A stretch of 64,000 nucleotides of DNA from Candidatus Vallotiella hemipterorum. GTDB taxonomy: Bacteria > Pseudomonadota > Gammaproteobacteria > Burkholderiales > Burkholderiaceae. Shown here one piece after another: positions 1-10,513 of the stretch; position 1 is the first letter of the stretch, and each line of letters begins with the position of its first letter. A model generated the notes under the pieces. That model made no database searches and had not been told where the DNA came from. It saw only the letters and a program-made list of their open reading frames with translations. Where the stretch lies: the NCBI RefSeq assembly GCF_910593725.1, contig NZ_OU343031.1:682001-746000 (forward strand). The letters are read 5' to 3'. The translations under genes were made by a program, and so were the position numbers.

Positions 1-157
1 CCACCCATTTCGCAAGGATTTTCCGCTATCCGGCTATGTTGAGATGCGGTATGATTCGGAAAAAAAACAAGTTATCTACCAACCTGTCACTATTGAATCA
101 CGCGAGGTTACACCTCGAGTGATTCGCGAAGAACGTTATGGTGGCCTTAGGCACTGA
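1..157 (+). CDS. nuoC: NADH-quinone oxidoreductase subunit C, C-terminal end (partial)
   Basis: The last 52 codons of an open frame that enters from the left edge read [18 protein letters not shown] and end in EERYGGLRH before TGA. This is the conserved tail of NuoC, the 30-kDa subunit of the peripheral arm of respiratory complex I. Gene order supports the call because nuoD follows on the same strand. The rest of the gene lies outside the window, so I cannot say whether the whole gene is intact. The spacer to nuoD is 82 nt and carries a hairpin, whereas these genes are usually tightly packed. Confidence 0.9.
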   Translation, partial: HPFRKDFPLSGYVEMRYDSEKKQVIYQPVTIESREVTPRVIREERYGGLRH

Positions 158-176
158 TAGCCGGCTTAGCCGGCTA
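158..176 (+). repeat. Perfect hairpin right after the nuoC stop codon
   Basis: TAGCCGGC, loop TTA, GCCGGCTA: an 8-bp perfect GC-rich stem beginning on the first base after the nuoC TGA. No T-tract follows. Immediately downstream, at 181-194, is a 14-bp perfect palindrome (TATTTACGTAAATA). It could be an mRNA processing or stabilising element inside the nuo operon, or a weak terminator. The function is inferred only. Confidence 0.6.
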
Positions 177-239
177 CGGGTATTTACGTAAATACAAATA
201 GATTATCCAAGTTATTCAATTTCTAGTAGGCCTGTAAAC

Positions 240-1493
240 ATGGCTGATATTAAGAACTACACGCTGAACTTCGGTCCTCAGCATCCAGCAGCACATGGTG
301 TACTACGCCTTGTGCTCGAATTAGATGGCGAAGTGATTCAGCGCGCTGATCCGCATATCGGTTTACTACATCGTGCAACCGAGAAGTTAGCTGAGCACAA
401 AACTTTTATCCAGTCTATACCGTATATGGATCGGCTTGACTACGTGTCAATGATGGTTAATGAGCACGCGTATGTCATGGCGATTGAGAAGCTAGTTGGT
501 ATTGACGTGACAATCCGGGCACAATATATCCGAGTGATGTTTGATGAGATTACTCGGATTCTTAATCACTTAATGTGGATCGGAGCTCACGCGCTTGATA
601 TCGGTGCAATGGCAGTATTTCTCTACGCGTTCCGTGAGCGCGAAGACTTGATGGATATTTATGAAGCTGTATCCGGCGCACGCATGCATGCAGCATATTA
701 TAGACCTGGTGGTGTCCATGCGGATCTACCGGCTGCAATGCCGAAATATAAAGCTTCAAAGATACGAAACGAGAAGGCACTAACTAGGCTTAACGAAAAT
801 CGCCAGGGTTCGCTTCTTGATTTCATCGAGGATTTTACAAACCGTTTTCCTAGCTGTGTTGATGAGTACGAAACGCTACTAACCGATAATAGGATCTGGA
901 AGCAGCGATTAGTGAGCATTGGTATTGTAACACCAGAGCGAGCGCTGCAATTGGGTATGACTGGGCCGATGCTACGCGCTTCGGGTGTTGCATGGGACCT
1001 GCGTAAAAAACAGCCATACGAGGTGTATGATCAGCTCGATTTTGACATTCCGATCGGCGGGCACGGCGACTGCTATGACCGATATCTTGTACGCGTCGAG
1101 GAGATGCGTCAATCGAACCGTATTATCAAACAATGTGTTGTATGGCTTCGAAATAATCCAGGACCTGTAATAGTTGATAATCATAAAGTCGCACCGCCCT
1201 CTCGGCTAAATATGAAATCAAATATGGAAGAGCTGATTCACCATTTTAAGCTATTTACAGAAGGTATGCATGTACCTGAAGGTGAAACATATGTTGCCGT
1301 TGAACACCCAAAGGGTGAGTTTGGCATCTATTTAATTTCGGACGGCGCGAATAAGCCATACAGACTAAAAATTCGTGCGCCAGGCTATGCACATCTATCT
1401 ACCCTTGATGAAATGGTTCGCGGTCATATGATTTCTGATGCGGTTACAATCATTGGAACACAGGATATTGTGTTTGGGGAAGTGGACCGCTAA
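240..1493 (+). CDS. nuoD: NADH-quinone oxidoreductase subunit D
   Basis: Encodes 417 aa, the usual length of the 49-kDa complex I subunit, which lines the quinone-binding pocket at the membrane interface. The N-terminus reads [20 protein letters not shown], with the invariant GPQHPAAHG motif. [14 protein letters not shown] and the C-terminal [15 protein letters not shown] are also typical. The start is the ATG before ADIKNY, which matches family starts, although no strong Shine-Dalgarno sequence is visible. It lies in the nuo operon between nuoC and nuoE. I see no broken motif, and 120 nt of spacer follow. Confidence 0.97.
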   Translation: MADIKNYTLNFGPQHPAAHGVLRLVLELDGEVIQRADPHIGLLHRATEKLAEHKTFIQSIPYMDRLDYVSMMVNEHAYVMAIEKLVGIDVTIRAQYIRVMFDEITRILNHLMWIGAHALDIGAMAVFLYAFREREDLMDIYEAVSGARMHAAYYRPGGVHADLPAAMPKYKASKIRNEKALTRLNENRQGSLLDFIEDFTNRFPSCVDEYETLLTDNRIWKQRLVSIGIVTPERALQLGMTGPMLRASGVAWDLRKKQPYEVYDQLDFDIPIGGHGDCYDRYLVRVEEMRQSNRIIKQCVVWLRNNPGPVIVDNHKVAPPSRLNMKSNMEELIHHFKLFTEGMHVPEGETYVAVEHPKGEFGIYLISDGANKPYRLKIRAPGYAHLSTLDEMVRGHMISDAVTIIGTQDIVFGEVDR

Positions 1494-1613
1494 CGTAACT
1501 ACTTAGAATATCCCATGCCATATGATAGGCCCCATATTAAGAAGAGGGAGATTTTCTAGAGTGGTATGTCGGTAGGTTTTATTTCGTTAAGCATTGAATA
1601 GGTTGTGTTATAA

Positions 1614-2090
1614 ATGATCTCACCTAAAGGCCTCAAGGAAATCGATCGCGCAGTATTAAAGTACCCTGCCGGTCACCAGCAATCCGCTGTAATAGCAGCG
1701 CTCGCGATTGCGCAGCGAGAGCGGGGGTGGTTATTGCCGGAGTTAATGCAATTTATCGCTGACTATCTGCAAATACCAGCTATTTCTGTACAGGAGGTCG
1801 CGACGTTTTATAACATGTACGAGACAACGTCAGTTGGTACATACAAAATTACACTATGCACGAACTTACCATGTGAACTAGGCGGTGCAGAGAAAACTGC
1901 AGAATATCTAAAAAAGAAACTAAGAATTGATTTTGGTGAGACTACCCCGGACGGCAGATTCACACTGAAAGAAGGTGAGTGTTTCGGAGCTTGTGGCGAT
2001 GCACCCGTAGTTTTATTAAATAATCATAGGATGTGCAGTTTCATGAGTTGCGAGAAGATTGACCAGTTGCTTGAGGAGCTCTCTACATGA
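1614..2090 (+). CDS. nuoE: NADH-quinone oxidoreductase subunit E
   Basis: Encodes 158 aa, a thioredoxin-like [2Fe-2S] subunit of the NADH-oxidising module of complex I. The four cluster ligands are visible as C82-x4-C87 (CTNLPC) and C123-x3-C127 (CFGAC). The helical N-terminal part contains the family signature [12 protein letters not shown]. The stop codon overlaps the nuoF start by 4 nt (ATGA), so the two are probably translationally coupled. Length and motifs are normal. Confidence 0.97.
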   Translation: MISPKGLKEIDRAVLKYPAGHQQSAVIAALAIAQRERGWLLPELMQFIADYLQIPAISVQEVATFYNMYETTSVGTYKITLCTNLPCELGGAEKTAEYLKKKLRIDFGETTPDGRFTLKEGECFGACGDAPVVLLNNHRMCSFMSCEKIDQLLEELST

Positions 2091-3412
2091 CATCTTTGCA
2101 CGGTCGGCATATTAATCCACTAATTCTCGCGGGTCTGAATGGCGAGAACTGGCATTTAAAAGACTATGTCGCTCGCGGGGGCTATCAGCAACTGAGACGT
2201 ATTCTCGAGAAAAATATCCCGCCGGAGCAGGTAATTGCAGACGTGAAAGCCTCTGGATTGCGAGGTCGTGGTGGAGCGGGATTTCCGACGGGACTCAAGT
2301 GGAGCTTTATGCCGCGTCAATTCCCCGGACCAAAATATTTAATATGTAACTCCGATGAGGGGGAGCCCGGTACATTTAAAGATCGTGACATCTTGCGCTG
2401 GAATCCGCATGCATTAATCGAAGGTATGACGATTGGCGCATATGCAATGGGTATTACTGTTGGATATAATTATATTCACGGTGAGATTTGGGAAGTTTAT
2501 AAGCGCTTTGAAATAGCGCTAAACGAAGCAGATACTGCAGGTTATCTTGGCTCTAATATTTTAGGCAGTGAGTTTTCGTTTAAATTGCATGCGCACCACG
2601 GCTATGGCGCGTATATTTGCGGTGAAGAAACTGCGCTACTTGAGTCACTCGAAGGAAAGAGAGGGCGACCAAGGATTAAGCCCCCCTTCCCGGCTAGTTA
2701 TGGTGCATTTGGCAAGCCAACTACTATTAATAATACCGAAACATTTGCGGCAGTGCCATTTCTATTAGCGATTGGTCCCCAGGAATACTTAAATCTAGGT
2801 AAGCCAAACAACGGCGGCACAAAAATCTTCTCAGTATCCGGCGATGTACACTATCCTGGAAATTACGAAGTGCCGCTCGGGACGCCATTCAAAAAGCTAA
2901 TAGAGCTGGCTGGGGGCGTATGCGGCACAATTAAAGCAGTGATCCCGGGTGGTGCTTCTGCACCGGTGGTACCAGGCGAACAAATGATGCAAACCGATCT
3001 AGACTACGATGCGCTTGCGAAAGCTGGTTCGATGCTTGGTTCTGGTGCGGTAATCGTAATGAATGATACACGCTGCATGGTCCGCTCGCTACTACGCCTA
3101 TCATACTTCTACTACGAAGAGTCTTGTGGACAGTGTACGCCATGCCGTGAAGGTACTGGCTGGCTCTATCGAATTATTCGTCGAATAGAGAATGGCCAGG
3201 GGCGCCTAGAGGATCTAGAATTACTAGATTCGGTTGCTAATAATATTATGGGACGAACAATCTGCGCGCTAGGTGACGCAGCGGCGATGCCTATTCTAGG
3301 CATGTTAAAACATTTCTGGGGAGAATTTAAGTATCACATCGAACACAAGCATTGCATGGTTCCAGTGCATTGCGGTGGACGTTGTGATAAAACGCCCACC
3401 GCAATTATATAA
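2087..3412 (+). CDS. nuoF: NADH-quinone oxidoreductase subunit F
   Basis: Encodes 441 aa. It binds NADH and FMN and one [4Fe-4S] cluster at the tip of complex I. The glycine-rich nucleotide motif [16 protein letters not shown] lies near residues 58-73. The acidic FMN region reads [16 protein letters not shown]. The cluster motif [11 protein letters not shown] lies near residue 345, with the fourth cysteine in [12 protein letters not shown]. It starts inside the end of nuoE (ATGA overlap). All key residues are present. Confidence 0.97.
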   Translation: MTSLHGRHINPLILAGLNGENWHLKDYVARGGYQQLRRILEKNIPPEQVIADVKASGLRGRGGAGFPTGLKWSFMPRQFPGPKYLICNSDEGEPGTFKDRDILRWNPHALIEGMTIGAYAMGITVGYNYIHGEIWEVYKRFEIALNEADTAGYLGSNILGSEFSFKLHAHHGYGAYICGEETALLESLEGKRGRPRIKPPFPASYGAFGKPTTINNTETFAAVPFLLAIGPQEYLNLGKPNNGGTKIFSVSGDVHYPGNYEVPLGTPFKKLIELAGGVCGTIKAVIPGGASAPVVPGEQMMQTDLDYDALAKAGSMLGSGAVIVMNDTRCMVRSLLRLSYFYYEESCGQCTPCREGTGWLYRIIRRIENGQGRLEDLELLDSVANNIMGRTICALGDAAAMPILGMLKHFWGEFKYHIEHKHCMVPVHCGGRCDKTPTAII

Positions 3413-3488
3413 ACATGGCTGAGCTATAAAAACGCAACAGCCTGCTATACGTGGCTGCATAGCATTAAGTTTAGGAAACTTTATTAGT

Positions 3489-5825
3489 ATGGTTGAGCTT
3501 GAAATAGATGGCAAAAAAGTTAAGGTGCCGGAGGGCAGCATGGTGATCCAAGCTGCCCATAAGGTCAATACGTATATTCCCCATTTTTGCTATCACAAGA
3601 AGTTATCAATCGCAGCAAACTGCAGGATGTGCCTGATTGAAGTAGAGAACATTCCAAAGGCTTTGCCGGCATGTTCGACTTTGGTGTCTTCTGGTATGGT
3701 TGTTCGGACAACATCAGATAAAGCGGTGAAAGCCCAGCAGTCGGTAATGGAGTTTTTACTCATTAATCACCCATTAGATTGTCCAATCTGCGACCAGGGT
3801 GGCGAATGCCAGCTTCAGGACCTAGCGGTAGGCTACGGCAAGTCTTCATCACGATATTCGGAGGAAAAGCGCATTGTTTTTCACAAAAACGTCGGGCCCT
3901 TAATCTCGATGGAAGAAATGACACGCTGTATTCACTGCACACGTTGCGTGCGCTTTGGCCAAGAAGTAGCTGGGATTATGGAGCTCGGGATGCTTGGTCG
4001 CGGCGAGCACTCAGAGATTGCGACGTTTCTTAGCAGTACAGTTGATTCTGAGTTATCGGGTAATATGATTGATTTATGTCCGGTTGGTGCTATAACCAGT
4101 AAGCTTTTCCATTATAGTGCGCGATCATGGGAATTATCGCATGGTCACTCAGTTAGCCCGCATGATTCAGTCGGCTCAAACCTTATTGTGCAGGCGAAAA
4201 ATAATCGGGTTATGCGTGTATTGCCTCTAGAAAATGAGGAGATCAATGAGTGCTGGATTTCGGATAAGGATCGCTTCTCCTATGAAGCGCTAAATAGCGC
4301 AGAGCGTCTGACACAACCAATGTTAAGGCGAGATGGAAGGTTATATGAAGTCGACTGGGAAACTGCACTAACCTTCGTTACAAATAACCTGCAAAATATT
4401 AAAACTGCGTATGGATCAAAGGAAATTGCTACGATTGTTAGCCCGCACAGCACGCTTGAAGAGTTATTTTTACTCAAGAGACTAACGCGCGAACTAGGTA
4501 GCGCAAATCTAGATTTCCGGTTGCGCCAAAGTGATTTTTCTATGCCATCGCAAGGTGTGCCATGGCTTGGCATGCCTCTGGCAATGTTATCCGGTGTCGA
4601 TGCCGCATTCGTGATAGGCTCATTTCTACGCTACGATCATCCACTGATAGCCGCACGACTGCGTCAGGCCGCTGCTAGCGGCGCTAAAGTAAGCTTGTTA
4701 CACGCGAGCGCTGATGATTCGTTCATCCATATTAAAAATAAGATTCTTGCACCACCATCGGCCTGGGTAGATTCGTTGGCTAGCGTAGCTGTTGCGCTAG
4801 CTGAGATTCGTGGAATAACCAGCCCTGCTGGGTTGACTGGTGTGCAGTCAAATACTACTGCTAAGCATATTTCTGACTCGCTATTGAATGGTAGATGCCG
4901 TGTGATCCTGCTGGGTACAAGCGCGGTAAGCCATCCAGAATTCTCAAAACTGTACAGCATTGCACAATGGATTGCTCAGACAAGTGATGCAACGCTAGGC
5001 TTCCTACCGGAAGCAGCAAATACTATCGGCGCATATTTAGTTGATGCACTACCTGGCGATGGCGGCGCTGACGCTGCGCAGGCATTCTCATCACCGCGTC
5101 GCTTATATATATTGTTTAATGTCGAGCCGCAGTTCGATGTTGCTAATCCACAGCAGGCCTGCGCAGCGCTAGCCCAGGCTGATATAGTTATTGCACTATC
5201 GTCGTTTAAAATCGGCGCTGACTATGCGGACGTTCTGCTGCCAATTTCGCCTTTTACAGAAACAGACGGCACATTTGTCAATGCACAAGGCACTGTACAA
5301 CCATTTAGTAGCGTTGTGCGACCACTAGGTGAATCTAGGCCAGGCTGGAAAGTACTTAGTGCATTGGGAAACTTACTCGGACTGCATAACTTTAGCTATG
5401 CTAATGCTAAAGAAGTGGCTGCTACAGCACTAGGGCGTGTCGACGTGCAGTCATGTCTATCGAACGTACCAATGCGCCATATTCCGTTGGAACGCGGTAC
5501 ATTAATGCGTTCGCCAGGGGCATTTGAGCGTATTTCTGACGTGTCGATCTATGACGCTGATTCTCTGGTGCGCCGTGCGTCCTCGCTACATATGACTAGG
5601 GTGTCTAAGGCTTCTCTGCATGCTTTTTTACCAACTATATTATTTAAGAAACTTGGGTTGAGAGAAGGGGATGCTATACGCGTTCAACAGGGAGAGACAT
5701 CTGTAATGCTGCCGGCGATGCATGATGCAAAGCTGCATGATGTAGTGGTGCGCGTTCCAGCAGCTACGTACGTCGCTGCTAGATTGGGTAGCTTGTTTGG
5801 TGATCTTCGGGTGGAGAAAGCCTAA
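3489..5825 (+). CDS. nuoG: NADH-quinone oxidoreductase subunit G
   Basis: Encodes 778 aa, the large iron-sulfur subunit that carries electrons through the peripheral arm. The N-terminal ferredoxin-like part has HFCYHKKLSIAANCRMC. The His-Cys cluster region reads HPLDCPICDQGGECQLQD, and the next cluster site has CIHCTRCVRFGQEVAG followed by MIDLCPVGAITS. The remaining two thirds is a molybdopterin-oxidoreductase-like domain without a catalytic role. The stop is immediately followed by the nuoH start with no spacer. The C-terminal part looks more diverged than the N-terminal part, as is usual for this subunit. Confidence 0.96.
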   Translation: MVELEIDGKKVKVPEGSMVIQAAHKVNTYIPHFCYHKKLSIAANCRMCLIEVENIPKALPACSTLVSSGMVVRTTSDKAVKAQQSVMEFLLINHPLDCPICDQGGECQLQDLAVGYGKSSSRYSEEKRIVFHKNVGPLISMEEMTRCIHCTRCVRFGQEVAGIMELGMLGRGEHSEIATFLSSTVDSELSGNMIDLCPVGAITSKLFHYSARSWELSHGHSVSPHDSVGSNLIVQAKNNRVMRVLPLENEEINECWISDKDRFSYEALNSAERLTQPMLRRDGRLYEVDWETALTFVTNNLQNIKTAYGSKEIATIVSPHSTLEELFLLKRLTRELGSANLDFRLRQSDFSMPSQGVPWLGMPLAMLSGVDAAFVIGSFLRYDHPLIAARLRQAAASGAKVSLLHASADDSFIHIKNKILAPPSAWVDSLASVAVALAEIRGITSPAGLTGVQSNTTAKHISDSLLNGRCRVILLGTSAVSHPEFSKLYSIAQWIAQTSDATLGFLPEAANTIGAYLVDALPGDGGADAAQAFSSPRRLYILFNVEPQFDVANPQQACAALAQADIVIALSSFKIGADYADVLLPISPFTETDGTFVNAQGTVQPFSSVVRPLGESRPGWKVLSALGNLLGLHNFSYANAKEVAATALGRVDVQSCLSNVPMRHIPLERGTLMRSPGAFERISDVSIYDADSLVRRASSLHMTRVSKASLHAFLPTILFKKLGLREGDAIRVQQGETSVMLPAMHDAKLHDVVVRVPAATYVAARLGSLFGDLRVEKA

Positions 5826-6890
5826 ATGGGCATGTTCGAAATGATTCATGCTACCAGCAGCCTTATTTTAAGCGGCGCGTGGCTAACTATATGGGTACTA
5901 GTTCGAATTCTTATCGTATTAGTAGTGATTTTACTGTGCGTTGCTTATCTTATTCTATGGGAACGCAAGCTAATTGGCTGGATGCATATGCGAGTTGGGC
6001 CAAACAGGGTTGGTCCAATGGGGCTATTACAGCCGATTGCTGATGTAATCAAACTATTAATGAAGGAGGTAATCTTACCGGCGCAGGCCACTAAGTGGAT
6101 GTATCTCATTTCGCCAGTTATAGTTGTAGTGCCGGCATTTTGCGTCTGGGCGGTTATTCCTTTCCAGGCCAAGGTAGTGCTAAGTGATATAGATGCGGGC
6201 TTGTTATATGTAATTGCAATGTCTTCGCTTGGAGTATATGGAGTTAGCCTAGCGGGTTGGGCTTCAAATTCAAAGTACGCATTTCTCGGTGCAATGCGTG
6301 CGGCTGCTCAGATGGTGTCTTATGAAATTTCGATGGGCCTGGCTTTAGTTGTTGTTCTTATGACATCAGGCAGTCTAAACTTGACTAATATAGTGCATTC
6401 ACAGCAGCGCGGGTTATTCGCTGGACTGGGCATAAACTTCTTATCGTGGAATTGGCTGCCTCTATTACCTATATTCGCTGTTTACTTTATCTCGGGCATT
6501 GCCGAAACTAACCGTCACCCATTCGATGTTGTTGAGGGAGAATCAGAGATTGTTGCTGGGCACATGATTGACTACTCCGGCATGGCGTTCGCGCTATTTT
6601 TCCTAGCGGAGTACATTAACATGATTGTGATATCAGCGCTTACCGCGACGCTATTTTTCGGCGGATGGAGTGCGCCATTTACATTTCTATCGTTTATTCC
6701 CGGTATTGTTTGGCTACTGCTAAAAGTTTTCTTTTTATTATCGGTATTCATCTGGGTGCGCGCTACTTTACCGCGTTATCGCTATGATCAGATTATGCGC
6801 CTAGGCTGGAAGATCTTTATTCCGGTATGTGTCATATGGTTAGTAGTAGTTGGCTTCTGGATTATGTCCCCACTCAGTATTTGGGAATAA
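5826..6890 (+). CDS. nuoH: NADH-quinone oxidoreductase subunit H
   Basis: Encodes 354 aa, the membrane subunit that joins the peripheral arm to the membrane arm and forms part of the quinone channel. The family motifs [20 protein letters not shown] near residue 40 and [19 protein letters not shown] in the middle are intact. About eight hydrophobic helices can be seen. The ATG abuts the nuoG stop codon. A second in-frame ATG three codons on could also serve, but the longer start keeps the usual N-terminal amphipathic stretch. Confidence 0.96.
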   Translation: MGMFEMIHATSSLILSGAWLTIWVLVRILIVLVVILLCVAYLILWERKLIGWMHMRVGPNRVGPMGLLQPIADVIKLLMKEVILPAQATKWMYLISPVIVVVPAFCVWAVIPFQAKVVLSDIDAGLLYVIAMSSLGVYGVSLAGWASNSKYAFLGAMRAAAQMVSYEISMGLALVVVLMTSGSLNLTNIVHSQQRGLFAGLGINFLSWNWLPLLPIFAVYFISGIAETNRHPFDVVEGESEIVAGHMIDYSGMAFALFFLAEYINMIVISALTATLFFGGWSAPFTFLSFIPGIVWLLLKVFFLLSVFIWVRATLPRYRYDQIMRLGWKIFIPVCVIWLVVVGFWIMSPLSIWE

Positions 6891-6899
6891 AGTATTGCT

Positions 6900-7388
6900 A
6901 TGAACGTAATTCAAAATTTTTTTAAAACATTTTTTTTAATTGAGTTATTTAGGGGACTTGCTTTAACCGGGAAATATGCATTCCGGCGAAAAATTACTGT
7001 ACAGTTCCCCGAAGAGAAGACGCCAATTTCTCCCCGCTTTCGCGGACTACATGCACTGCGTCGCTATGAAAATGGCGAGGAGCGATGTATTGCGTGCAAA
7101 CTATGTGAGGCAGTCTGTCCAGCGCTGGCAATAACGATAGAATCCGAAGTACGCGCTGATAACACGCGCCGTACAACGCGTTACGATATTGACCTAACAA
7201 AGTGTATCTTTTGCGGCTTCTGCGAGGAGAGCTGTCCAGTCGATTCAATTGTTGAAACGCAGATCTTCGCGTATCACGGCGAAAAACGTAGTGACTTATA
7301 TTTTACAAAGGATATGCTTCTTGAGATTGGCGATCATCATGAATCGCAAATTGCGGCAGCAAAAGCAGCAGAGGCACCATACCGGTAA
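6900..7388 (+). CDS. nuoI: NADH-quinone oxidoreductase subunit I
   Basis: Encodes 162 aa with two [4Fe-4S] ferredoxin motifs. The first is C63-x2-C66-x2-C69-x3-C73 ([12 protein letters not shown]) and the second is C102-x2-C105-x2-C108-x3-C112 ([12 protein letters not shown]). These are clusters N6a and N6b, which lead electrons to the last cluster before quinone. The length is normal for beta-proteobacteria. It starts 9 nt after nuoH and is followed by a 68-nt spacer. Confidence 0.97.
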   Translation: MNVIQNFFKTFFLIELFRGLALTGKYAFRRKITVQFPEEKTPISPRFRGLHALRRYENGEERCIACKLCEAVCPALAITIESEVRADNTRRTTRYDIDLTKCIFCGFCEESCPVDSIVETQIFAYHGEKRSDLYFTKDMLLEIGDHHESQIAAAKAAEAPYR

Positions 7389-7456
7389 CTAACTATCGCG
7401 TGAGTCTATCAAGACGAACAGCATACCAGTAATACGCCTAACGATATCTAGTAAAT

Positions 7457-8077
7457 ATGAAATTTACAACTATCCTTTTCTATATATTCTCGCTACTGAT
7501 GATCGCGTCCGGGCTTAAGGTAATTACAGCTCGCAATCCTGTAAGCTCAGCACTCTTTCTAGTACTTGCGTTTTTTAACGCTGCAGGGATTTGGATATTG
7601 CTAGGGGCTGAGTTCCTTGCGATTATGTTGGTGCTTGTATATGTAGGTGCTGTAATGGTGTTGTTCTTGTTTGTCATAATGATGCTAGATATTAATCTAG
7701 ATATATTACGGTGTAACTTTCACCGTTTCGTGCCAATGGCAACGCTTGTGGGCGCGATTGTCGTAATCGAAACTACTCTAATTATCTGGCATAGTTACGG
7801 TACGAGCGCTTCATTAATGCATAATTTTATTCAGCCCCTACAAGAGGCCGGAGTTAGTAGCCCGCTCTCCAATACTCGTCTAATAGGCCGAATTATCTAT
7901 AGTGACTATATTTTTGCTTTTGAGGTTGCGGGTTTAGTGCTGTTAGTTGCGATCATCTCAGCAATTTCCTTAACGATCCGAGATAGTAAAAACGTAAAGC
8001 GTCAGTGCGTTAGTAAGCAAGTACAGGTTCGTCGAGAGGAGCGTCTTCGAATTGTGCAAATAGCTCCTGAAAAGTAG
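7457..8077 (+). CDS. nuoJ: NADH-quinone oxidoreductase subunit J
   Basis: Encodes 206 aa, a small antiporter-linked membrane subunit of complex I. Five hydrophobic helices are visible. The conserved third-helix stretch reads AIMLVLVYVGAVMVLFLFVIM, which includes the pi-bulge region. The tail, after about residue 175, is charged and cytoplasmic (QVQVRREERLRIVQ), as in Burkholderia-type NuoJ. It lies between nuoI and nuoK, with a 92-nt spacer to nuoK that holds a hairpin. Confidence 0.95.
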   Translation: MKFTTILFYIFSLLMIASGLKVITARNPVSSALFLVLAFFNAAGIWILLGAEFLAIMLVLVYVGAVMVLFLFVIMMLDINLDILRCNFHRFVPMATLVGAIVVIETTLIIWHSYGTSASLMHNFIQPLQEAGVSSPLSNTRLIGRIIYSDYIFAFEVAGLVLLVAIISAISLTIRDSKNVKRQCVSKQVQVRREERLRIVQIAPEK

Positions 8078-8130
8078 TCATCTGATGCATTAATATAAAC
8101 GGCAACGCCCAGAACTACTAGTACTGGATC

Positions 8131-8151
8131 AGTTAGCAATACTTGCTGACT
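8131..8151 (+). repeat. Hairpin in the nuoJ-nuoK spacer
   Basis: AGTTAGCAA, loop TAC, TTGCTGACT: nine pairs with one G-U in RNA. It ends a few bases before the nuoK ribosome-binding site (AAGG at 8157-8160). It may be an mRNA stability or processing element. No T-tract is present, so a terminator is unlikely. Confidence 0.45.
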
Positions 8152-8169
8152 AAGATAAGGAATTAAATC

Positions 8170-8475
8170 ATGTTAACCCTCGCCCATTACCTTGTGCTCG
8201 GTGCGAGCTTATTTGCGATCTCAATCGTTGGAGTTTTCCTAAATCGCCGGAACGTAATCTTAATCCTGATGGCGATCGAGTTAATGCTGCTCGCAGTGAA
8301 CACTAATTTTATTGCATTTTCACATTATCTTGGCGGCGCGGATGGCCAGATCTTTGTATTTTTCGTACTAACTGTAGCCGCCGCCGAAACAGCAATCGGC
8401 CTGGCAATTTTAGTTACACTATTCCGTAGCCTTAATACGATTAACGTCGAAGATCTCAACCTGCTTAAAGGCTAA
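8170..8475 (+). CDS. nuoK: NADH-quinone oxidoreductase subunit K
   Basis: Encodes 101 aa, the standard length of this three-helix membrane subunit. Helix 2 holds the conserved glutamate in [12 protein letters not shown], and helix 3 holds the second one in [11 protein letters not shown]. Both belong to the proton path of complex I. A good Shine-Dalgarno (AAGGA) precedes the ATG. The stop lies 12 nt before the nuoL start and sits directly against the nuoL ribosome-binding site. Confidence 0.97.
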   Translation: MLTLAHYLVLGASLFAISIVGVFLNRRNVILILMAIELMLLAVNTNFIAFSHYLGGADGQIFVFFVLTVAAAETAIGLAILVTLFRSLNTINVEDLNLLKG

Positions 8476-8479
8476 GGAG
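8474..8479 (+). promoter_or_regulatory. Shine-Dalgarno that selects a TTG start for nuoL
   Basis: AAGGAG lies at 8474-8479, eight bases before TTG at 8488. The next candidate, ATG at 8497, would sit 17 bases away, which is too far. The strong site therefore favours TTG as the nuoL start, although the ATG gives an N-terminus (MVTTLNPNLLLA) closer to relatives. Confidence 0.6.
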
Positions 8480-8487
8480 AAAAGGCT

Positions 8488-10500
8488 TTGACTATTATGG
8501 TAACGACACTTAATCCTAACCTACTGCTAGCTGTCCCGCTAGCGCCTCTAGTCAGCTCACTGATTGCCGGCCTATTTAGCAAAGTGATCGGCCGCTATAA
8601 CGCACACCGTGTGACAATCCTCGGTGTAGCGATTGCATTTGCAGTCTCCGTGCTAGTGTTTATTAATGTGCTTAATCATGCTAGTTTTAATGGCACGATT
8701 TATGAATGGGCAATATTACCGGGTACTGCACTGGGACAATCTAGCTTAAAGCTTGAAATTGGCTTTTTAGTCGATTCGCTAAGCGCAATGATGATGTGCG
8801 TAGTTACCTTTGTCTCCCTAATGGTGCACATCTACACGATTGGCTATATGGCTGAGGATCCTGGATACCAGCGATTTTTCTCATACATTTCGTTATTTAC
8901 ATTCGCAATGTTAATGCTTGTAATGAGCAATAATCTTTTACAACTATTTTTCGGATGGGAAGCGGTTGGTCTAGTATCCTACCTGCTTATTGGATTTTGG
9001 TACACGCGCTCGACTGCACTTCACGCGAATCTTAAGGCATTCCTCGTAAACCGCGTTGGCGACTTTGGTTTTTTGCTAGGTATTGGTTTAATTTTTTCTT
9101 ATATAGGTTCATTAAATTATGGTGAGGTATTTGCCCATCGCGACGCGTTAATCGGCGCAGGTGTACTATGGGGTACGCAGTGGCAGCTCATCACGGTGAC
9201 CTGTATCTGCCTATTTATAGGCGCTATGGGTAAGTCTGCGCAGTTTCCGTTGCATGTATGGTTACCCGACTCAATGGAAGGGCCAACGCCAATCTCCGCA
9301 CTAATTCATGCTGCCACAATGGTAACTGCAGGAATTTTTATGGTAACCCGAATGTCGCCGTTGTTTGAACTATCAGACACTACACTATCATTCATAATGG
9401 TAATTGGCTCAATTACTTTGCTCTTTATGGGATTTCTAGGCATTGTTCAGAATGATATTAAGCGAGTCATCGCATACTCGACACTGTCCCAGTTAGGCTA
9501 TATGACCGTAGCACTTGGCGCTTCTGCTTATTCAGTTGCAGTATTCCACTTAATGACACATGCCTTTTTCAAGGCGCTACTGTTCTTAGGTGCTGGTTCA
9601 GTCATTATTGGCATGCATCATAACCAGGATATGCGCAATATGGGCGGATTGCGCAGATATATGCCCATTACCTGGAGAAGCTCATTAGTTGGTGTTCTTT
9701 CGCTAATTGGGACGCCGTTTTTTTCAGGTTTCTATTCTAAAGATTCAATTATCGAGGCGGTTAAGTTATCGCACTTGTCAGGTTCTGGATTTGCATATTT
9801 TGCGGTGAATGCTAGCGTATTTGTAACTGCTTTATACTCATTCCGAATGCTTTTTATGGTGTTTTGTGGTCATGAGCGCTTCCGAAGCTTGTATCATACG
9901 GGCTATGAACCGCATGAGCCTCCATGGATGGTGACTCTGCCTCTAGTATTACTTACAATCCCTTCTGTAATAATTGGTGCAATAGCAGTTGGCCCAATAA
10001 TTTCTGGCGACTTTTTCTCACGCGGAGTCGTTTTCGATAAAGTAATTTACGTTAACGAGTGTCATGGAGCGTTACGCGAGATGGCCGAAAAGTTCCATGG
10101 CTGGATACCGATGGCATTAAATTCTATTTTAAGCTTGCCAGTCTGGCTCACGCTTTCTGGCGTTATTACCGCTTGGTTCCTATATGTAAAGCAACCAAAT
10201 ATCCCTGCTGCAATTCACCAGCGCTTCCCAATCATTTATACGCTATTAGCTAATAAGTATTACATTGATAAGATAAACGAGGCTATATTTGTTAAGGGCA
10301 CAGTAATATTCAGCAAAAAACTCTGGAGGGGATGTGATGTCATAGTTATTGATGGCTTAGTCAACGGCAGTGCTCGGGCTGTCGCGAAGTTTTCTAGCAT
10401 AATTCGCTTTCTACAAACCGGTTACATCTATCACTATGCCTTCGCTATGGTTATTGGCATGTTAGGGTTGCTAACCCTGTTCGTTACCCTAAAAAGATAA
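8488..10500 (+). CDS. nuoL: NADH-quinone oxidoreductase subunit L
   Basis: Encodes 670 aa, the distal antiporter-like subunit of the membrane arm. It has about 16 hydrophobic helices. The antiporter core motifs are intact: FFGWEAVGLVSYLLIGFWY with its glutamate, GAMGKSAQFPLHVWLPD with its lysine, and HAATMVTAGIFM. The C-terminus (after about residue 540) carries the lateral helix and the last membrane anchor. I use TTG at 8488 because of Shine-Dalgarno spacing. ATG at 8497 is the alternative and would shorten the protein by three residues. Confidence 0.95.
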   Translation: MTIMVTTLNPNLLLAVPLAPLVSSLIAGLFSKVIGRYNAHRVTILGVAIAFAVSVLVFINVLNHASFNGTIYEWAILPGTALGQSSLKLEIGFLVDSLSAMMMCVVTFVSLMVHIYTIGYMAEDPGYQRFFSYISLFTFAMLMLVMSNNLLQLFFGWEAVGLVSYLLIGFWYTRSTALHANLKAFLVNRVGDFGFLLGIGLIFSYIGSLNYGEVFAHRDALIGAGVLWGTQWQLITVTCICLFIGAMGKSAQFPLHVWLPDSMEGPTPISALIHAATMVTAGIFMVTRMSPLFELSDTTLSFIMVIGSITLLFMGFLGIVQNDIKRVIAYSTLSQLGYMTVALGASAYSVAVFHLMTHAFFKALLFLGAGSVIIGMHHNQDMRNMGGLRRYMPITWRSSLVGVLSLIGTPFFSGFYSKDSIIEAVKLSHLSGSGFAYFAVNASVFVTALYSFRMLFMVFCGHERFRSLYHTGYEPHEPPWMVTLPLVLLTIPSVIIGAIAVGPIISGDFFSRGVVFDKVIYVNECHGALREMAEKFHGWIPMALNSILSLPVWLTLSGVITAWFLYVKQPNIPAAIHQRFPIIYTLLANKYYIDKINEAIFVKGTVIFSKKLWRGCDVIVIDGLVNGSARAVAKFSSIIRFLQTGYIYHYAFAMVIGMLGLLTLFVTLKR

Positions 10501-10513
10501 CGTAAGGATAGGT

